A stretch of 21,294 nucleotides of DNA, from positions 1 through 21,294 of the forward strand of contig DASQLD010000213.1 in NCBI GenBank assembly GCA_035630195.1, read 5' to 3'. Shown one piece after another: positions 7,198 to 14,304 of this stretch. Under the pieces are notes generated by a model. That model was not told the DNA's origin. It saw only the letters and a list, made by a program, of their open reading frames with translations, and did not search any database. Position numbers and translations under genes: made by a program. How positions within the stretch are numbered: the first letter of the stretch is position 1; the number at the start of each line of letters is the position of its first letter. The stretch is from DASQDN01 sp035630195 (GTDB taxonomy: Bacteria; Acidobacteriota; Terriglobia; Bryobacterales; Bryobacteraceae).

Positions 7198-7222
7198 GTG
7201 GCGCATACTCCGTATGCACCAC
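7198..7222. terminator. Hairpin between convergent flgJ and fliS, possible two-way terminator
   Basis: The left arm 7198-7208 (GTGGCGCATAC) pairs with 7212-7222 (GTATGCACCAC) at 10 of 11 positions around a 3-nt loop. It lies midway between the ends of two convergent genes. No strong T tract follows on either strand, so termination is plausible but not certain. Confidence 0.5.
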
Positions 7223-7237
7223 TTACTGTTTAGCGCT

Positions 7238-7666
7238 CTAATAACTGGCGTTGATCGGCTCGTAGGAAGACGGGGTCGGCTCGTATAGGGCAGCCGGTGA
7301 GGCGACATCGGCCCCGATCTGCTCCCATCCCTGCAGCATCGTCGACATGAGATTCTGGACCTCTTCGAAAGGACTTTTGTCCTGGTCGATATGACCTTGG
7401 AGAACTCGGGACGCGCAGTATCCGTAAAGCTCACCGAGGCTGCTGCTCACCTCTCCACCTTGTGAATGGTCGAGGCTGGAGAGCAGTTCGACGATTCCTT
7501 CCGTCGCTTTCGACACAGCCCTTCCTCGGCCTTCGATATCCTTCGCGTCCGTGCAGCGGCATGCGTCCGCGAGGTTATCGATGACAAAACGATAGAGCAT
7601 GCGGACGAGCTCGATGGGACTGGCGCTCAAAACGCTGCCTTCAAGATACTGTTCGTAGTGACTCAA
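7238..7666 (-). CDS. fliS: Flagellin export chaperone FliS
   Basis: Cytoplasmic chaperone that binds the C-terminus of flagellin and stops premature polymerisation before export. From the chosen start the protein is 142 residues, close to the usual FliS length of about 130. It opens SHYEQYLEGSVLSASPIELVRMLYRFVIDNL, matching the FliS pattern of a Y-x-x-Y-type start, then TASP/SASP and the LVRMLY helix. Later helices follow (GIVELLSSLDHSQGGEVSSSLGELYGYCASRV). The frame is open 35 codons further upstream to a TTG at 7771, but that extension has no FliS similarity. The TTG at 7666 has AAGGA seven bases upstream. No flagellin or FliD gene is in the window. Confidence 0.85.
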   Translation of the reverse strand: MSHYEQYLEGSVLSASPIELVRMLYRFVIDNLADACRCTDAKDIEGRGRAVSKATEGIVELLSSLDHSQGGEVSSSLGELYGYCASRVLQGHIDQDKSPFEEVQNLMSTMLQGWEQIGADVASPAALYEPTPSSYEPINASY

Positions 7667-7673
7667 GCAATGG

Positions 7674-7678
7674 TCCTT
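7674..7678 (-). promoter_or_regulatory. Ribosome binding site that sets the fliS start
   Basis: AAGGA on the minus strand, followed by seven bases and then TTG (7664-7666). This decides for the internal TTG start over the 35-codon-longer reading frame. Confidence 0.6.
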
Positions 7679-7836
7679 AACGTGAGAAAGAACGCGCGAG
7701 CGACCTTCGCCAGCAGTTCGTTGCGTTCGCACAGGCCGGATCTGGTGGTCCGCGCCTTCTTTCTCCGTCAAGCTACTTATCGTGGGTATTACCCTATTTT
7801 CGAGAGAAAATTTTGAGCCAGTGATTACTTTGATTA

Positions 7837-8457
7837 TTGAAGAAGCTAACGACCATTCTCACTGTTTGTTTCGTCGCGGGAGGCCTCGCGCAGGAGCAGT
7901 CCGCGATCGAGAAGCAGAAGGCGTCCGTCCGCCGCCAGGTCCGCGCAGCCGGCTCTGCAGATGGTTTCTTTACTACGCCATTCTTGACTGGATGGAACAC
8001 CACGCCCTCAGCCGCAGCGTCCGCGTTGTCATCAGAGCAGACATCCGATTGCGAAGCGGTACCGGACACAGCGCTCTCTCAAATGATTCTCGATTCCAGC
8101 CAGCGCGAAGGAGTAAATCCGAAGCTGGTTCGCGCCGTAGTCAAACGTGAGTCGGGAGGGAAGCCGTGCGCAGTGTCAGTAAAGGGCGCGCAGGGGCTGA
8201 TGCAGCTCATGCCTGCCACACAAGGCGATCTTGGCCTTCGTGATCCGTTCGACCCGGCAGCCAATATCGCCGCCGGCGTCAAATATCTGAAGCAGATGCT
8301 CGACCGGTATAGTGGCAACACGGCTCTGGCGCTAGCGGCGTACAATGCCGGACCGCAGCGGGTCGCGCCCGGCGGGAAGATTCCGGACATCCCGGAAACG
8401 CAGTCCTATGTTATGAACATTCTCGGAGCGTTGAACGAGCAGGATACGCCCGAGTAA
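7837..8457 (+). CDS. Secreted SLT-type lytic transglycosylase
   Basis: Peptidoglycan-cleaving enzyme that cuts the MurNAc-GlcNAc bond with formation of 1,6-anhydro-MurNAc, acting in the periplasm. The 206 residues begin with a signal peptide (MKKLTTILTVCFVAGGLAQ). A low-complexity linker follows, then an SLT family 1 catalytic domain from about residue 80: KRESGG with the likely catalytic Glu105, GLMQLMP (120-126), NIAAGVKYL (143-151) and ALAAYNAGP (165-173). The start is a TTG without a clear ribosome site; the signal peptide supports it. It is transcribed away from fliS. Its position beside a FlgJ that lacks a hydrolase domain suggests, but does not prove, that it opens the cell wall for the rod. 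A general cell-wall role is the alternative. Confidence 0.88.
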   Translation: MKKLTTILTVCFVAGGLAQEQSAIEKQKASVRRQVRAAGSADGFFTTPFLTGWNTTPSAAASALSSEQTSDCEAVPDTALSQMILDSSQREGVNPKLVRAVVKRESGGKPCAVSVKGAQGLMQLMPATQGDLGLRDPFDPAANIAAGVKYLKQMLDRYSGNTALALAAYNAGPQRVAPGGKIPDIPETQSYVMNILGALNEQDTPE

Positions 8458-8466
8458 AGTAGCCTT

Positions 8467-9180
8467 ATGGCGCAACTCTTTGTCGGCACTTCGGGATTCG
8501 CTTACGCGTCCTGGAAGCCCGACTTCTATCCGGCCAAACTGCCGGCAAAGGAATTCCTTCGGCATTACGGCGAAAGGCTGAACAGCACCGAGGTCAACTA
8601 CACCTTCCGTCAGCTTCCAAAAGGCGACACGCTGAACTCATGGGTGGCGGCGACACCACCTGAGTTTGTCTTCTCGATCAAGGCGCATATGCGATTGACG
8701 CATATTATGAAGCTGAGGGACACAGGACCGTTTCTCGAGGTGTTTCTTAAGGCAATCGATCCCTTGCGTTCGTCTCGTCGTCTTGGGCCAGTGCTCTACC
8801 AGTTGCCGCCGACACTTCGATGCGATCTTGCTCTCCTGGCCGACTTCCTGGTCTTATTGCCGACCGACATCCGGCACGCCTTCGAGTTCCGGCACGCTTC
8901 ATGGCTGGATCATAAGGTTTATGACTTGTTGCACAAACACGGCGTCGCGTTGTGCTTGGCCGAGTCTGAAAAGCTGATAGTGCCGCAAGTGATTACAGCG
9001 CCGTTTGTCTATGCGCGACTTCGGAAGCCCGACTACACGGAAGAGGATCGCGCCGATATCGCCCGCCGTGCTTCAGACATCCTAGGCGGCGACAGGGATC
9101 TCTTCGTCTATTTCAAACATGAAGACACACCACATGGAGCGTTATACGCCCAGGAATTGCTGAAGGCCTTCGACCGATGA
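8467..9180 (+). CDS. DUF72 (YecE-like) TIM-barrel protein
   Basis: Member of the DUF72/YecE family, cytoplasmic TIM-barrel-fold proteins of unknown biochemical role. The 237 residues begin LFVGTSGFAYASWKPDFYP, the typical family opening. They include LNSTEVNYTFRQLP, FVFSIKAHMRLTH, GPVLYQLPPTLR, HAFEFRHASW, and near the end a YARLRKP stretch and LFVYFKHEDTPHGALYAQEL. The length is normal. It starts 9 bp after the lytic transglycosylase gene and may be co-transcribed. It ends 7 bp before the convergent NRAMP gene with no obvious terminator between them. Confidence 0.9.
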   Translation: MAQLFVGTSGFAYASWKPDFYPAKLPAKEFLRHYGERLNSTEVNYTFRQLPKGDTLNSWVAATPPEFVFSIKAHMRLTHIMKLRDTGPFLEVFLKAIDPLRSSRRLGPVLYQLPPTLRCDLALLADFLVLLPTDIRHAFEFRHASWLDHKVYDLLHKHGVALCLAESEKLIVPQVITAPFVYARLRKPDYTEEDRADIARRASDILGGDRDLFVYFKHEDTPHGALYAQELLKAFDR

Positions 9181-9187
9181 AGCCACG

Positions 9188-10435
9188 CTACTTCGATCGC
9201 AGCAAATCTTGAAGCGATATACCAACCAATCCGACGGTTAAGCCAATCATCACCGCAACAGCGGTCCAGGCGACGAAGTTGTAGACCCGGGAGTTCGTCC
9301 ACTCCTTCATCAGGTATTGTTTGTTAACAAGGATCGTCATGAAGATCAGCACCAGCGGCAACAGCATGCCGTTGATGACCTGCGAAAGCAGGATCATCTG
9401 CACGAGAGGAAAATTCGGAAGCAGGACGACGCCGCCGCCAATCACGATCAGCAGCGTAATCAGCCAATAAAACACTGGGGCTTCATTAAACCGGCGGTTC
9501 ACGCCCGATTCGAACCCTAATCCTTCACACACCGTGTACGCCGTCGAAAGTGGCAAAATGCAAGCGGCAAACACTGACGCATTCAGCAGTCCGGCGCAAA
9601 ATAGCAGAAACGCATACTGACCGAAGGGCTTCAGCGCCTCGGCCGCGTCCGCAGCGTCGACGATGTCTCTCGGCCCATTCGACCAGATGGCGCCGGCACA
9701 GGACACGATGATGAAGAAGGCAATCACCGACATCACGATGCATCCAACGATGACTTCAATGCGAGACTCGGCGTAGCCCTTCGCGGTAATACCCTTCTCC
9801 ACTACGGCTGCCTGTAGAAAGAACTGCATCCATGGAGCAACGGATGTTCCTACCATCGCAATCAGCATCGTGATGTACCCGCTGTCCAGCATGAGTACGG
9901 GCCTCACACTGTATATCGCAGCCTCCTTCCAGTCGGGTTTCACGAGAATTCCCGACACGATGTAGCAGATATACAACGAGCAAGCGAACAAGAAGATCTT
10001 CTCAATCCGTTGATAGTCAGTCTTTAAAATCAGGAACCATACAGCCGCAGCCGCTAGCGGTACCGAGATGTACTTGCTGACCGTGAATAGCCCAAGCGAA
10101 CTGGCGATGCCTGCAAAGTTCGCCATGACGTTCGTCAGGTTGGCTAGCAGCAGCAGCGCCATCACAAAGAACGTTGTTCGAAGACCGAACTCCTCACGAA
10201 TCAAGTCCGAAAGTCCCTTACCCGTCACGGCTCCCATGCGTGAGCACATTTCCTGCGTCACGATCAGCAGTAACGTAATTGGCAGCAAGGTCCACAGCGG
10301 GAGGTATCCGTACTTTGCTCCAGCTTGTGAGTAGGTGAAGATACCGCCAGCGTCATTGTCCACAACGGCGGTAATAAAGCCGGGTCCAATGACGGAGAAG
10401 AATACCGCAATGTGGTATTTCAGCCGTTTCAGCAT
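9188..10435 (-). CDS. NRAMP-family divalent-metal transporter with altered metal-site motifs
   Basis: Inner-membrane transporter of the NRAMP/MntH superfamily. The 415 residues show about 11 hydrophobic segments with the LeuT-type layout. TM1 reads GPGFITAVVDNDAGGIFTYSQAGA. Aligned on the conserved QAGA, the canonical DPGN becomes DAGG (residues 28-31). TM6 reads VGTSVAPWMQFF, where canonical MPH becomes APW (200-202). The first Asp is kept but the Met that favours transition metals is lost, so Mn2+/Fe2+ selectivity is doubtful. From family knowledge, loss of this Met is a feature of NRAMP-related magnesium transporters, and the adjacent MgtE-like gene, ending 4 bp upstream, also points to Mg2+. 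The substrate is an inference. Confidence 0.88.
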   Translation of the reverse strand: MLKRLKYHIAVFFSVIGPGFITAVVDNDAGGIFTYSQAGAKYGYLPLWTLLPITLLLIVTQEMCSRMGAVTGKGLSDLIREEFGLRTTFFVMALLLLANLTNVMANFAGIASSLGLFTVSKYISVPLAAAAVWFLILKTDYQRIEKIFLFACSLYICYIVSGILVKPDWKEAAIYSVRPVLMLDSGYITMLIAMVGTSVAPWMQFFLQAAVVEKGITAKGYAESRIEVIVGCIVMSVIAFFIIVSCAGAIWSNGPRDIVDAADAAEALKPFGQYAFLLFCAGLLNASVFAACILPLSTAYTVCEGLGFESGVNRRFNEAPVFYWLITLLIVIGGGVVLLPNFPLVQMILLSQVINGMLLPLVLIFMTILVNKQYLMKEWTNSRVYNFVAWTAVAVMIGLTVGLVGISLQDLLRSK

Positions 10436-10439
10436 GCCG

Positions 10440-11684
10440 TCATTTCTGTTTCAGCACCGAGATGACATCGTCCGCCGTTATGACACCCACTAGCTTACGG
10501 TCGGCGTCGACCACCGCCAGTGTCAGCAAGTTGTACTTGTCGAAAATGTCCGTAACCCGATTCTCCGACTCAGTCACCGTCACCCGAAGCAATGTATCCG
10601 GAGCCAGATCTTTGAGGGGATGGGAACCGGGAGCAATAAAGAGCTTTGCCAGTGGGACAGCCGCCACCGGCGCTTCCTCGGCGTCCACGAGAAAAACAGT
10701 ATTCAGCACTTCCAACATCTCCTCATCCTGACGCAGTACTTCGATGGCATCCTGCACGGTCGCGTTCTCCGGCAGGGACACGTACTCCGTCGTCATCATC
10801 GCCCCGGCAGTGTGGTCACGATGTTCGAACAGCTCACTTACTTCCGACTTTGACTCTTCCGTCAGTTCTTCCAGAATCTCGCTTGATGTTTCTTCTTCGA
10901 GCTCCGCCAGCACGTGGGCTGCCTCATCGGGAGACATCTCCTCAATGATCTCCGCTGCTCTTTCCGTCTCTAGTGACTCGAGGATGCTTGCCTGGATATC
11001 TACATCCATTTCTGAGAGCGCGTCGGCAGCAACCTCAGGATCTATCGTTTCGATGATTGCCTCGCGATCATCAGGACCTAGCTCTTCTACGATATCCGCC
11101 AGGTCTGCAGGGTGCATTTTCTCGAGTGCAACGTTAGAAATGTTCAATCGCAGGCGGCGTTGGGGATCGGGTTCGACGATATTGCAATACTCCCAGCCGA
11201 TCGAATTAGGACCGATCGGCTTCTGTATTTTTCGAACCCATGACGGCGGAATTACGCCCTGCGCTAGCCGCCGGAAAATACTACGCATTCCGATATCAAC
11301 CTCAAGAACGTCGAGTTGCGTGTGCCCTTCCATAGGTTTAATCTGAAAAGTCACATCGGTAACACGCACGACTTTACGCCCGAGCGCATCAATGATTTGT
11401 TGGTCGAGCAGATCACGGACGATACGCAACATGTATTCGTCCGAGTGATAGGGTGTCAACTTCTCATCCCGGAGATAGATTCCATCAAGGGAGATGGATC
11501 TGACTTGGTCAAACCGCACGGTTAGCCAAGTCCATCCGCCCCCGACGAGAAAACGATCTACGCGAGCAGGATTGATGATGGGAACGAGCGCTGCATCCTT
11601 GACCCGGCCGAGACGGCGGCCCCGGGTATCGTACACCCTGAGCCCGATGAGTTCGGTGCAAAAGAGCACATTGTCGGAAACCAT
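10440..11684 (-). CDS. Soluble PRC-barrel / MgtE_N / CBS-pair protein, putative Mg2+ sensor
   Basis: Cytoplasmic protein of 414 residues with the sensing part of the MgtE magnesium channel but no membrane segment. Residues about 8-75 and 92-170 look like two PRC-barrel-type modules (LIGLRVYDTRGRRLGRVKD; QIIDALGRKVVRVTDV). Residues about 185-287 are an acidic helical superhelix of MgtE_N type (LEKMHPADLADIVEELGPDD, DALSEMDVDIQASILESL, AAEIIEEMSPDEAAHVLAEL). About 288-412 is a CBS pair (HTAGAMMTTEYVSLPENATV; LAVVDADRKLVGVITADDV). In true MgtE these domains bind Mg2+ and gate a five-helix channel that is missing here. It lies 51 bp after gatB and 4 bp before the NRAMP gene, so it probably senses Mg2+ for that transporter. 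The start ATG (11684) has only a weak ribosome site. Confidence 0.85.
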   Translation of the reverse strand: MVSDNVLFCTELIGLRVYDTRGRRLGRVKDAALVPIINPARVDRFLVGGGWTWLTVRFDQVRSISLDGIYLRDEKLTPYHSDEYMLRIVRDLLDQQIIDALGRKVVRVTDVTFQIKPMEGHTQLDVLEVDIGMRSIFRRLAQGVIPPSWVRKIQKPIGPNSIGWEYCNIVEPDPQRRLRLNISNVALEKMHPADLADIVEELGPDDREAIIETIDPEVAADALSEMDVDIQASILESLETERAAEIIEEMSPDEAAHVLAELEEETSSEILEELTEESKSEVSELFEHRDHTAGAMMTTEYVSLPENATVQDAIEVLRQDEEMLEVLNTVFLVDAEEAPVAAVPLAKLFIAPGSHPLKDLAPDTLLRVTVTESENRVTDIFDKYNLLTLAVVDADRKLVGVITADDVISVLKQK

Positions 11685-11735
11685 CGAGAACCGTCCATGT
11701 CAGTGATCAAGGGCCACTCTGGCCTCAACTCCATC

Positions 11736-13214
11736 TTATTGCAGCTTGCTCTTCAAAAGATCATTTACGATAGCCGGATTCGCTTGACCGCGAGACGCTT
11801 TCATCACTTGGCCCACAAAAAACCCTAAGACCGTCGACTTTCCGCCCTTGAACTGCTCGACCTGTTTGGGATTAGCAGCAATGATCTCATCGATGATTTT
11901 CTCGAGAGCGCCTGAATCACTCATTTGCTTCAAGCCCTCCCGTTCCATGATGACCCTTGCGCTGTTCCCGGTCGAATACATTTTGGAGAAAATCTCTTTC
12001 GCAAGCTTACCGGTCAATTCCTGCTTCGCGATCAGAGACAGCAGTTCTCCCAGCTGCTCGGGAGCGACGGGGGACTCGGTGAAGTCTTTATTGTCGGCTT
12101 TCAGGGCTGCCATGAGGTCGCCCATCACCCAGTTCGCCGTCGTGCGTGGATCCCCCGCTGCCGCGACCGCTTTCTCGTAGTACTCCGAAGTCGGGCGAGT
12201 CGCAGTAAGGACATCGGCGTCATACTCCCGTAGTCCGAAATCCTCGATAAAGCGCGTTCGCTTCTGACGAGGCAACTCAGGCATATCCGCCTTCAAGCGC
12301 TCTCGCCACTCGGCGCTAACGCGGAGTGGAACAAGATCGGGTTCAGGGAAGTATCGATAATCGTGGGCATGCTCCTTGCTGCGCATGCTGACGGTCTCAC
12401 CTGATTCAACGTTATAGAGGCGTGTCTCCTGAACGACCTTGCCGCCGCTTTCCACAAGCGCTATTTGCCGCTGTATCTCATAATCGAGCGCCAACTTCAG
12501 AAATCGGAAGGAATTCAGATTCTTCACTTCCGCCTTTGTGCCAAATTTTTCGGCGCCTCGTCGCCGAACAGAGACGTTTGCATCGCAGCGGAGGTGTCCC
12601 TTCTCCATGTCGCAGCTAGATACATCGAGGAATTGGAGTATCTGCTTCAGTTCTGTGACGTATGCATAAGCTTCATCCGAAGTGCGCATGTCCGGCTCAC
12701 TCACGATTTCAATCAATGGCGTTCCGGAGCGGTTCAGATCGACGTAGGAATATCGGTCGGAATCTTTGATGCCATCGTGAATACTCTTGCCCGCATCGTC
12801 TTCCATGTGCACGCGGGTTACTCCCAATCTTTTCTTTCCAGAGTCGAGTTGAATCTCTACTAGCCCATGCTCGGCGAGCGGCTGGTCATACTGAGATATC
12901 TGGTAGCCCTTCGGAAGGTCGGGATAAAAGTAGTTCTTGCGTGCAAAACGGGAAAACGCATTCACCGTGCAGCCAAGCGCCAAAGACGCCTTGATGGCCA
13001 TTTCCACGGCTTGCCGATTGAGAACCGGAAGCGCTCCGGGGAGCCCAAGGCAAACAGGACACACGTTCTGGTTCGGCGGGGCTCCGAAGCTGGTCGGACA
13101 ACCGCAGAAAATCTTCGTACGCGTAGCGAGTTGAACGTGGACTTCGAGCCCGATCACCGGCTCGTACTTCGCCATCGTCTCGGGCGAAACCGGGACGGCC
13201 ATGGTTAAGGACAT
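11736..13214 (-). CDS. gatB: Asp-tRNA(Asn)/Glu-tRNA(Gln) amidotransferase subunit B
   Basis: Kinase/transamidation subunit of GatCAB, which converts mischarged Glu-tRNA(Gln) and/or Asp-tRNA(Asn) to the amidated forms. The 492 residues match the family length. Visible hallmarks are YEPVIGLEVHVQL, the zinc-binding type CGCPTSFGAPPNQNVCPVCLG, RKNYFYPDLPKGYQISQYDQP, RVHMEDDAGKSIHD, VDLNRSGTPLIEIVSEPDM, and the C-terminal GatB/YqeY domain ending GQVMKASRGQANPAIVNDLLKSKL. The frame extends one codon to a GTG at 13217. ATG 13214 has AGGA four bases upstream, while ATG 13202 is a further option. gatA and gatC are not adjacent. The downstream neighbour is the MgtE-like gene in the same direction. Confidence 0.97.
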   Translation of the reverse strand: MSLTMAVPVSPETMAKYEPVIGLEVHVQLATRTKIFCGCPTSFGAPPNQNVCPVCLGLPGALPVLNRQAVEMAIKASLALGCTVNAFSRFARKNYFYPDLPKGYQISQYDQPLAEHGLVEIQLDSGKKRLGVTRVHMEDDAGKSIHDGIKDSDRYSYVDLNRSGTPLIEIVSEPDMRTSDEAYAYVTELKQILQFLDVSSCDMEKGHLRCDANVSVRRRGAEKFGTKAEVKNLNSFRFLKLALDYEIQRQIALVESGGKVVQETRLYNVESGETVSMRSKEHAHDYRYFPEPDLVPLRVSAEWRERLKADMPELPRQKRTRFIEDFGLREYDADVLTATRPTSEYYEKAVAAAGDPRTTANWVMGDLMAALKADNKDFTESPVAPEQLGELLSLIAKQELTGKLAKEIFSKMYSTGNSARVIMEREGLKQMSDSGALEKIIDEIIAANPKQVEQFKGGKSTVLGFFVGQVMKASRGQANPAIVNDLLKSKLQ

Positions 13215-13362
13215 CACTTCCTATTGTAGTCAGGCAGATGCAGCGGACCTGCGGGCTACATAAACGAGCAATGCATCGGCCAGACAGTTGAGTTCTTTAT
13301 GCCAAGGTTGTCACAGTAGCACGCACCGGTATCGAGAAAATCCTTTAGGCTGCTGGTTGGAA

Positions 13363-14199
13363 CTACTTTTGCAGCTCTTTTGGCAACTGCTTCTTAAGTT
13401 CCGGCTGGATCTCGAACACTAGGACCAAGCGTAGAACCTGACCAGTCGGTTCTACGTGGACGAGGATTTCTCCCTGCGGCTTAGGCTCTGTGCCCACCGG
13501 CTGGTAAGACACTGAAATCTTCGCTTGTTCGCCTGACTTCAAAACGGTCTTGTCGAGTTTGGCCTCCAGACCCGTTCGAGGAGGCACGTCCATTCTCAAT
13601 GTGATCTCGCCAGGTAGAGAATTGCCGATAGTTGCTTCACCCTTCGCGAACTGATAGCTGCTCAACCGGATCTCAGTCTTATCAATATTGATCTGGCTTT
13701 GCACGGCCGCAACGCTGACTCCGGTAAAGACCCTCTTCAACTTGTCTGGATTGTCGGGACCGGGATTCATGCGGCCCCAGGGCGTGTCCCAATCTTTTTG
13801 AGGAACCATGTACCAACGCCACTCGCCGTTCTCCAACCTCCATAGGCTGGTCATCGGGGGTTTAACGCGCATAACCCCCGTGCGCGGAGTCCGCCACTCG
13901 ACTTCCACCCCGGTTATGACCGTCGCCTTAGTGAAGTTCTCGCTATAGTTAATGCGAACGATTTCGAAACTGAAATAGCGCTGCTTTTCAAGGTTGTAGA
14001 AGATGTCCTTACTGTCTTCAGCAATCACTGCTTCGGCGCTCCGGAACTTGCCATCGACGTGGGCTTGATAGAACCTCGCGACGTTCTGCCGCAGCGCCTC
14101 ATCGACTTGAGGCGGAGCTTTCTCAAAGACATCCGTCGGCTTCGTTTGAGCAACCAAAACGGCGCAAGACACGAAGGCCGCAAGCACCCATTTGCGCAT
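13363..14199 (-). CDS. Exported protein with NTF2-like and DUF1573/Ig-like domains, function unknown
   Basis: I do not recognise a named protein. The 278 residues begin with a short signal peptide (MRKWVLAAFVSCAVLVAQ). Residues about 30-135 look like an NTF2/SnoaL-type fold (NVARFYQAHVDGKFRSAEAVIAEDSKDIFYN, then SLWRLENGEWRWYMVP). Residues about 165-270 look like an Ig-like domain of the DUF1573 sort (INIDKTEIRLSSYQFAKGE, then LEAKLDKTVLKSGEQAKISVSYQPV). The combination suggests a periplasmic binding or scaffolding protein; no catalytic motif is seen. It has its own upstream space after a terminator, with a TACAAT box 8 bp before the ATG. A ribosome site is not obvious. Confidence 0.75.
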   Translation of the reverse strand: MRKWVLAAFVSCAVLVAQTKPTDVFEKAPPQVDEALRQNVARFYQAHVDGKFRSAEAVIAEDSKDIFYNLEKQRYFSFEIVRINYSENFTKATVITGVEVEWRTPRTGVMRVKPPMTSLWRLENGEWRWYMVPQKDWDTPWGRMNPGPDNPDKLKRVFTGVSVAAVQSQINIDKTEIRLSSYQFAKGEATIGNSLPGEITLRMDVPPRTGLEAKLDKTVLKSGEQAKISVSYQPVGTEPKPQGEILVHVEPTGQVLRLVLVFEIQPELKKQLPKELQK

Positions 14200-14238
14200 A
14201 ATCTAATTGTAACCTTCCAGAGAAAAACCGCGGGCAAT

Positions 14239-14281
14239 AATAAGAAAAGCCCGGCACGTCTTCAACTTAGACGCGCCGGGC
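14239..14281 (-). terminator. Intrinsic terminator after the propeller/Ig gene
   Basis: The arms 14249-14261 and 14269-14281 form a 13-bp GC-rich stem (GCCCGGCGCGTCT on the minus strand, one G-T wobble) with a 7-nt loop, followed by TTTTCTTATT. It lies 24 bp after the stop of the 14305 gene. Confidence 0.9.
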
Positions 14282-14304
14282 TCAAGGAAAGACTACTCTA
14301 TACG

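Noticed and set aside
7796..7811. AT-rich palindrome ATTTTC-GAGA-GAAAAT between fliS and the transglycosylase gene
   Set aside because: Only 6 bp per arm in an AT-rich spot; it could be an operator, but it is well within chance.
10744..11346. 200-residue plus-strand ORF, very Ser-rich
   Set aside because: It is the antisense of the Glu/Asp/Ala-rich MgtE_N and PRC region; the composition is explained by the opposite strand and no ribosome site or domain is visible.
11685..11735. Magnesium riboswitch (M-box) before the MgtE-like gene
   Set aside because: The 51-bp gap is too short for an M-box and holds only a 4-bp GGCC inverted repeat.
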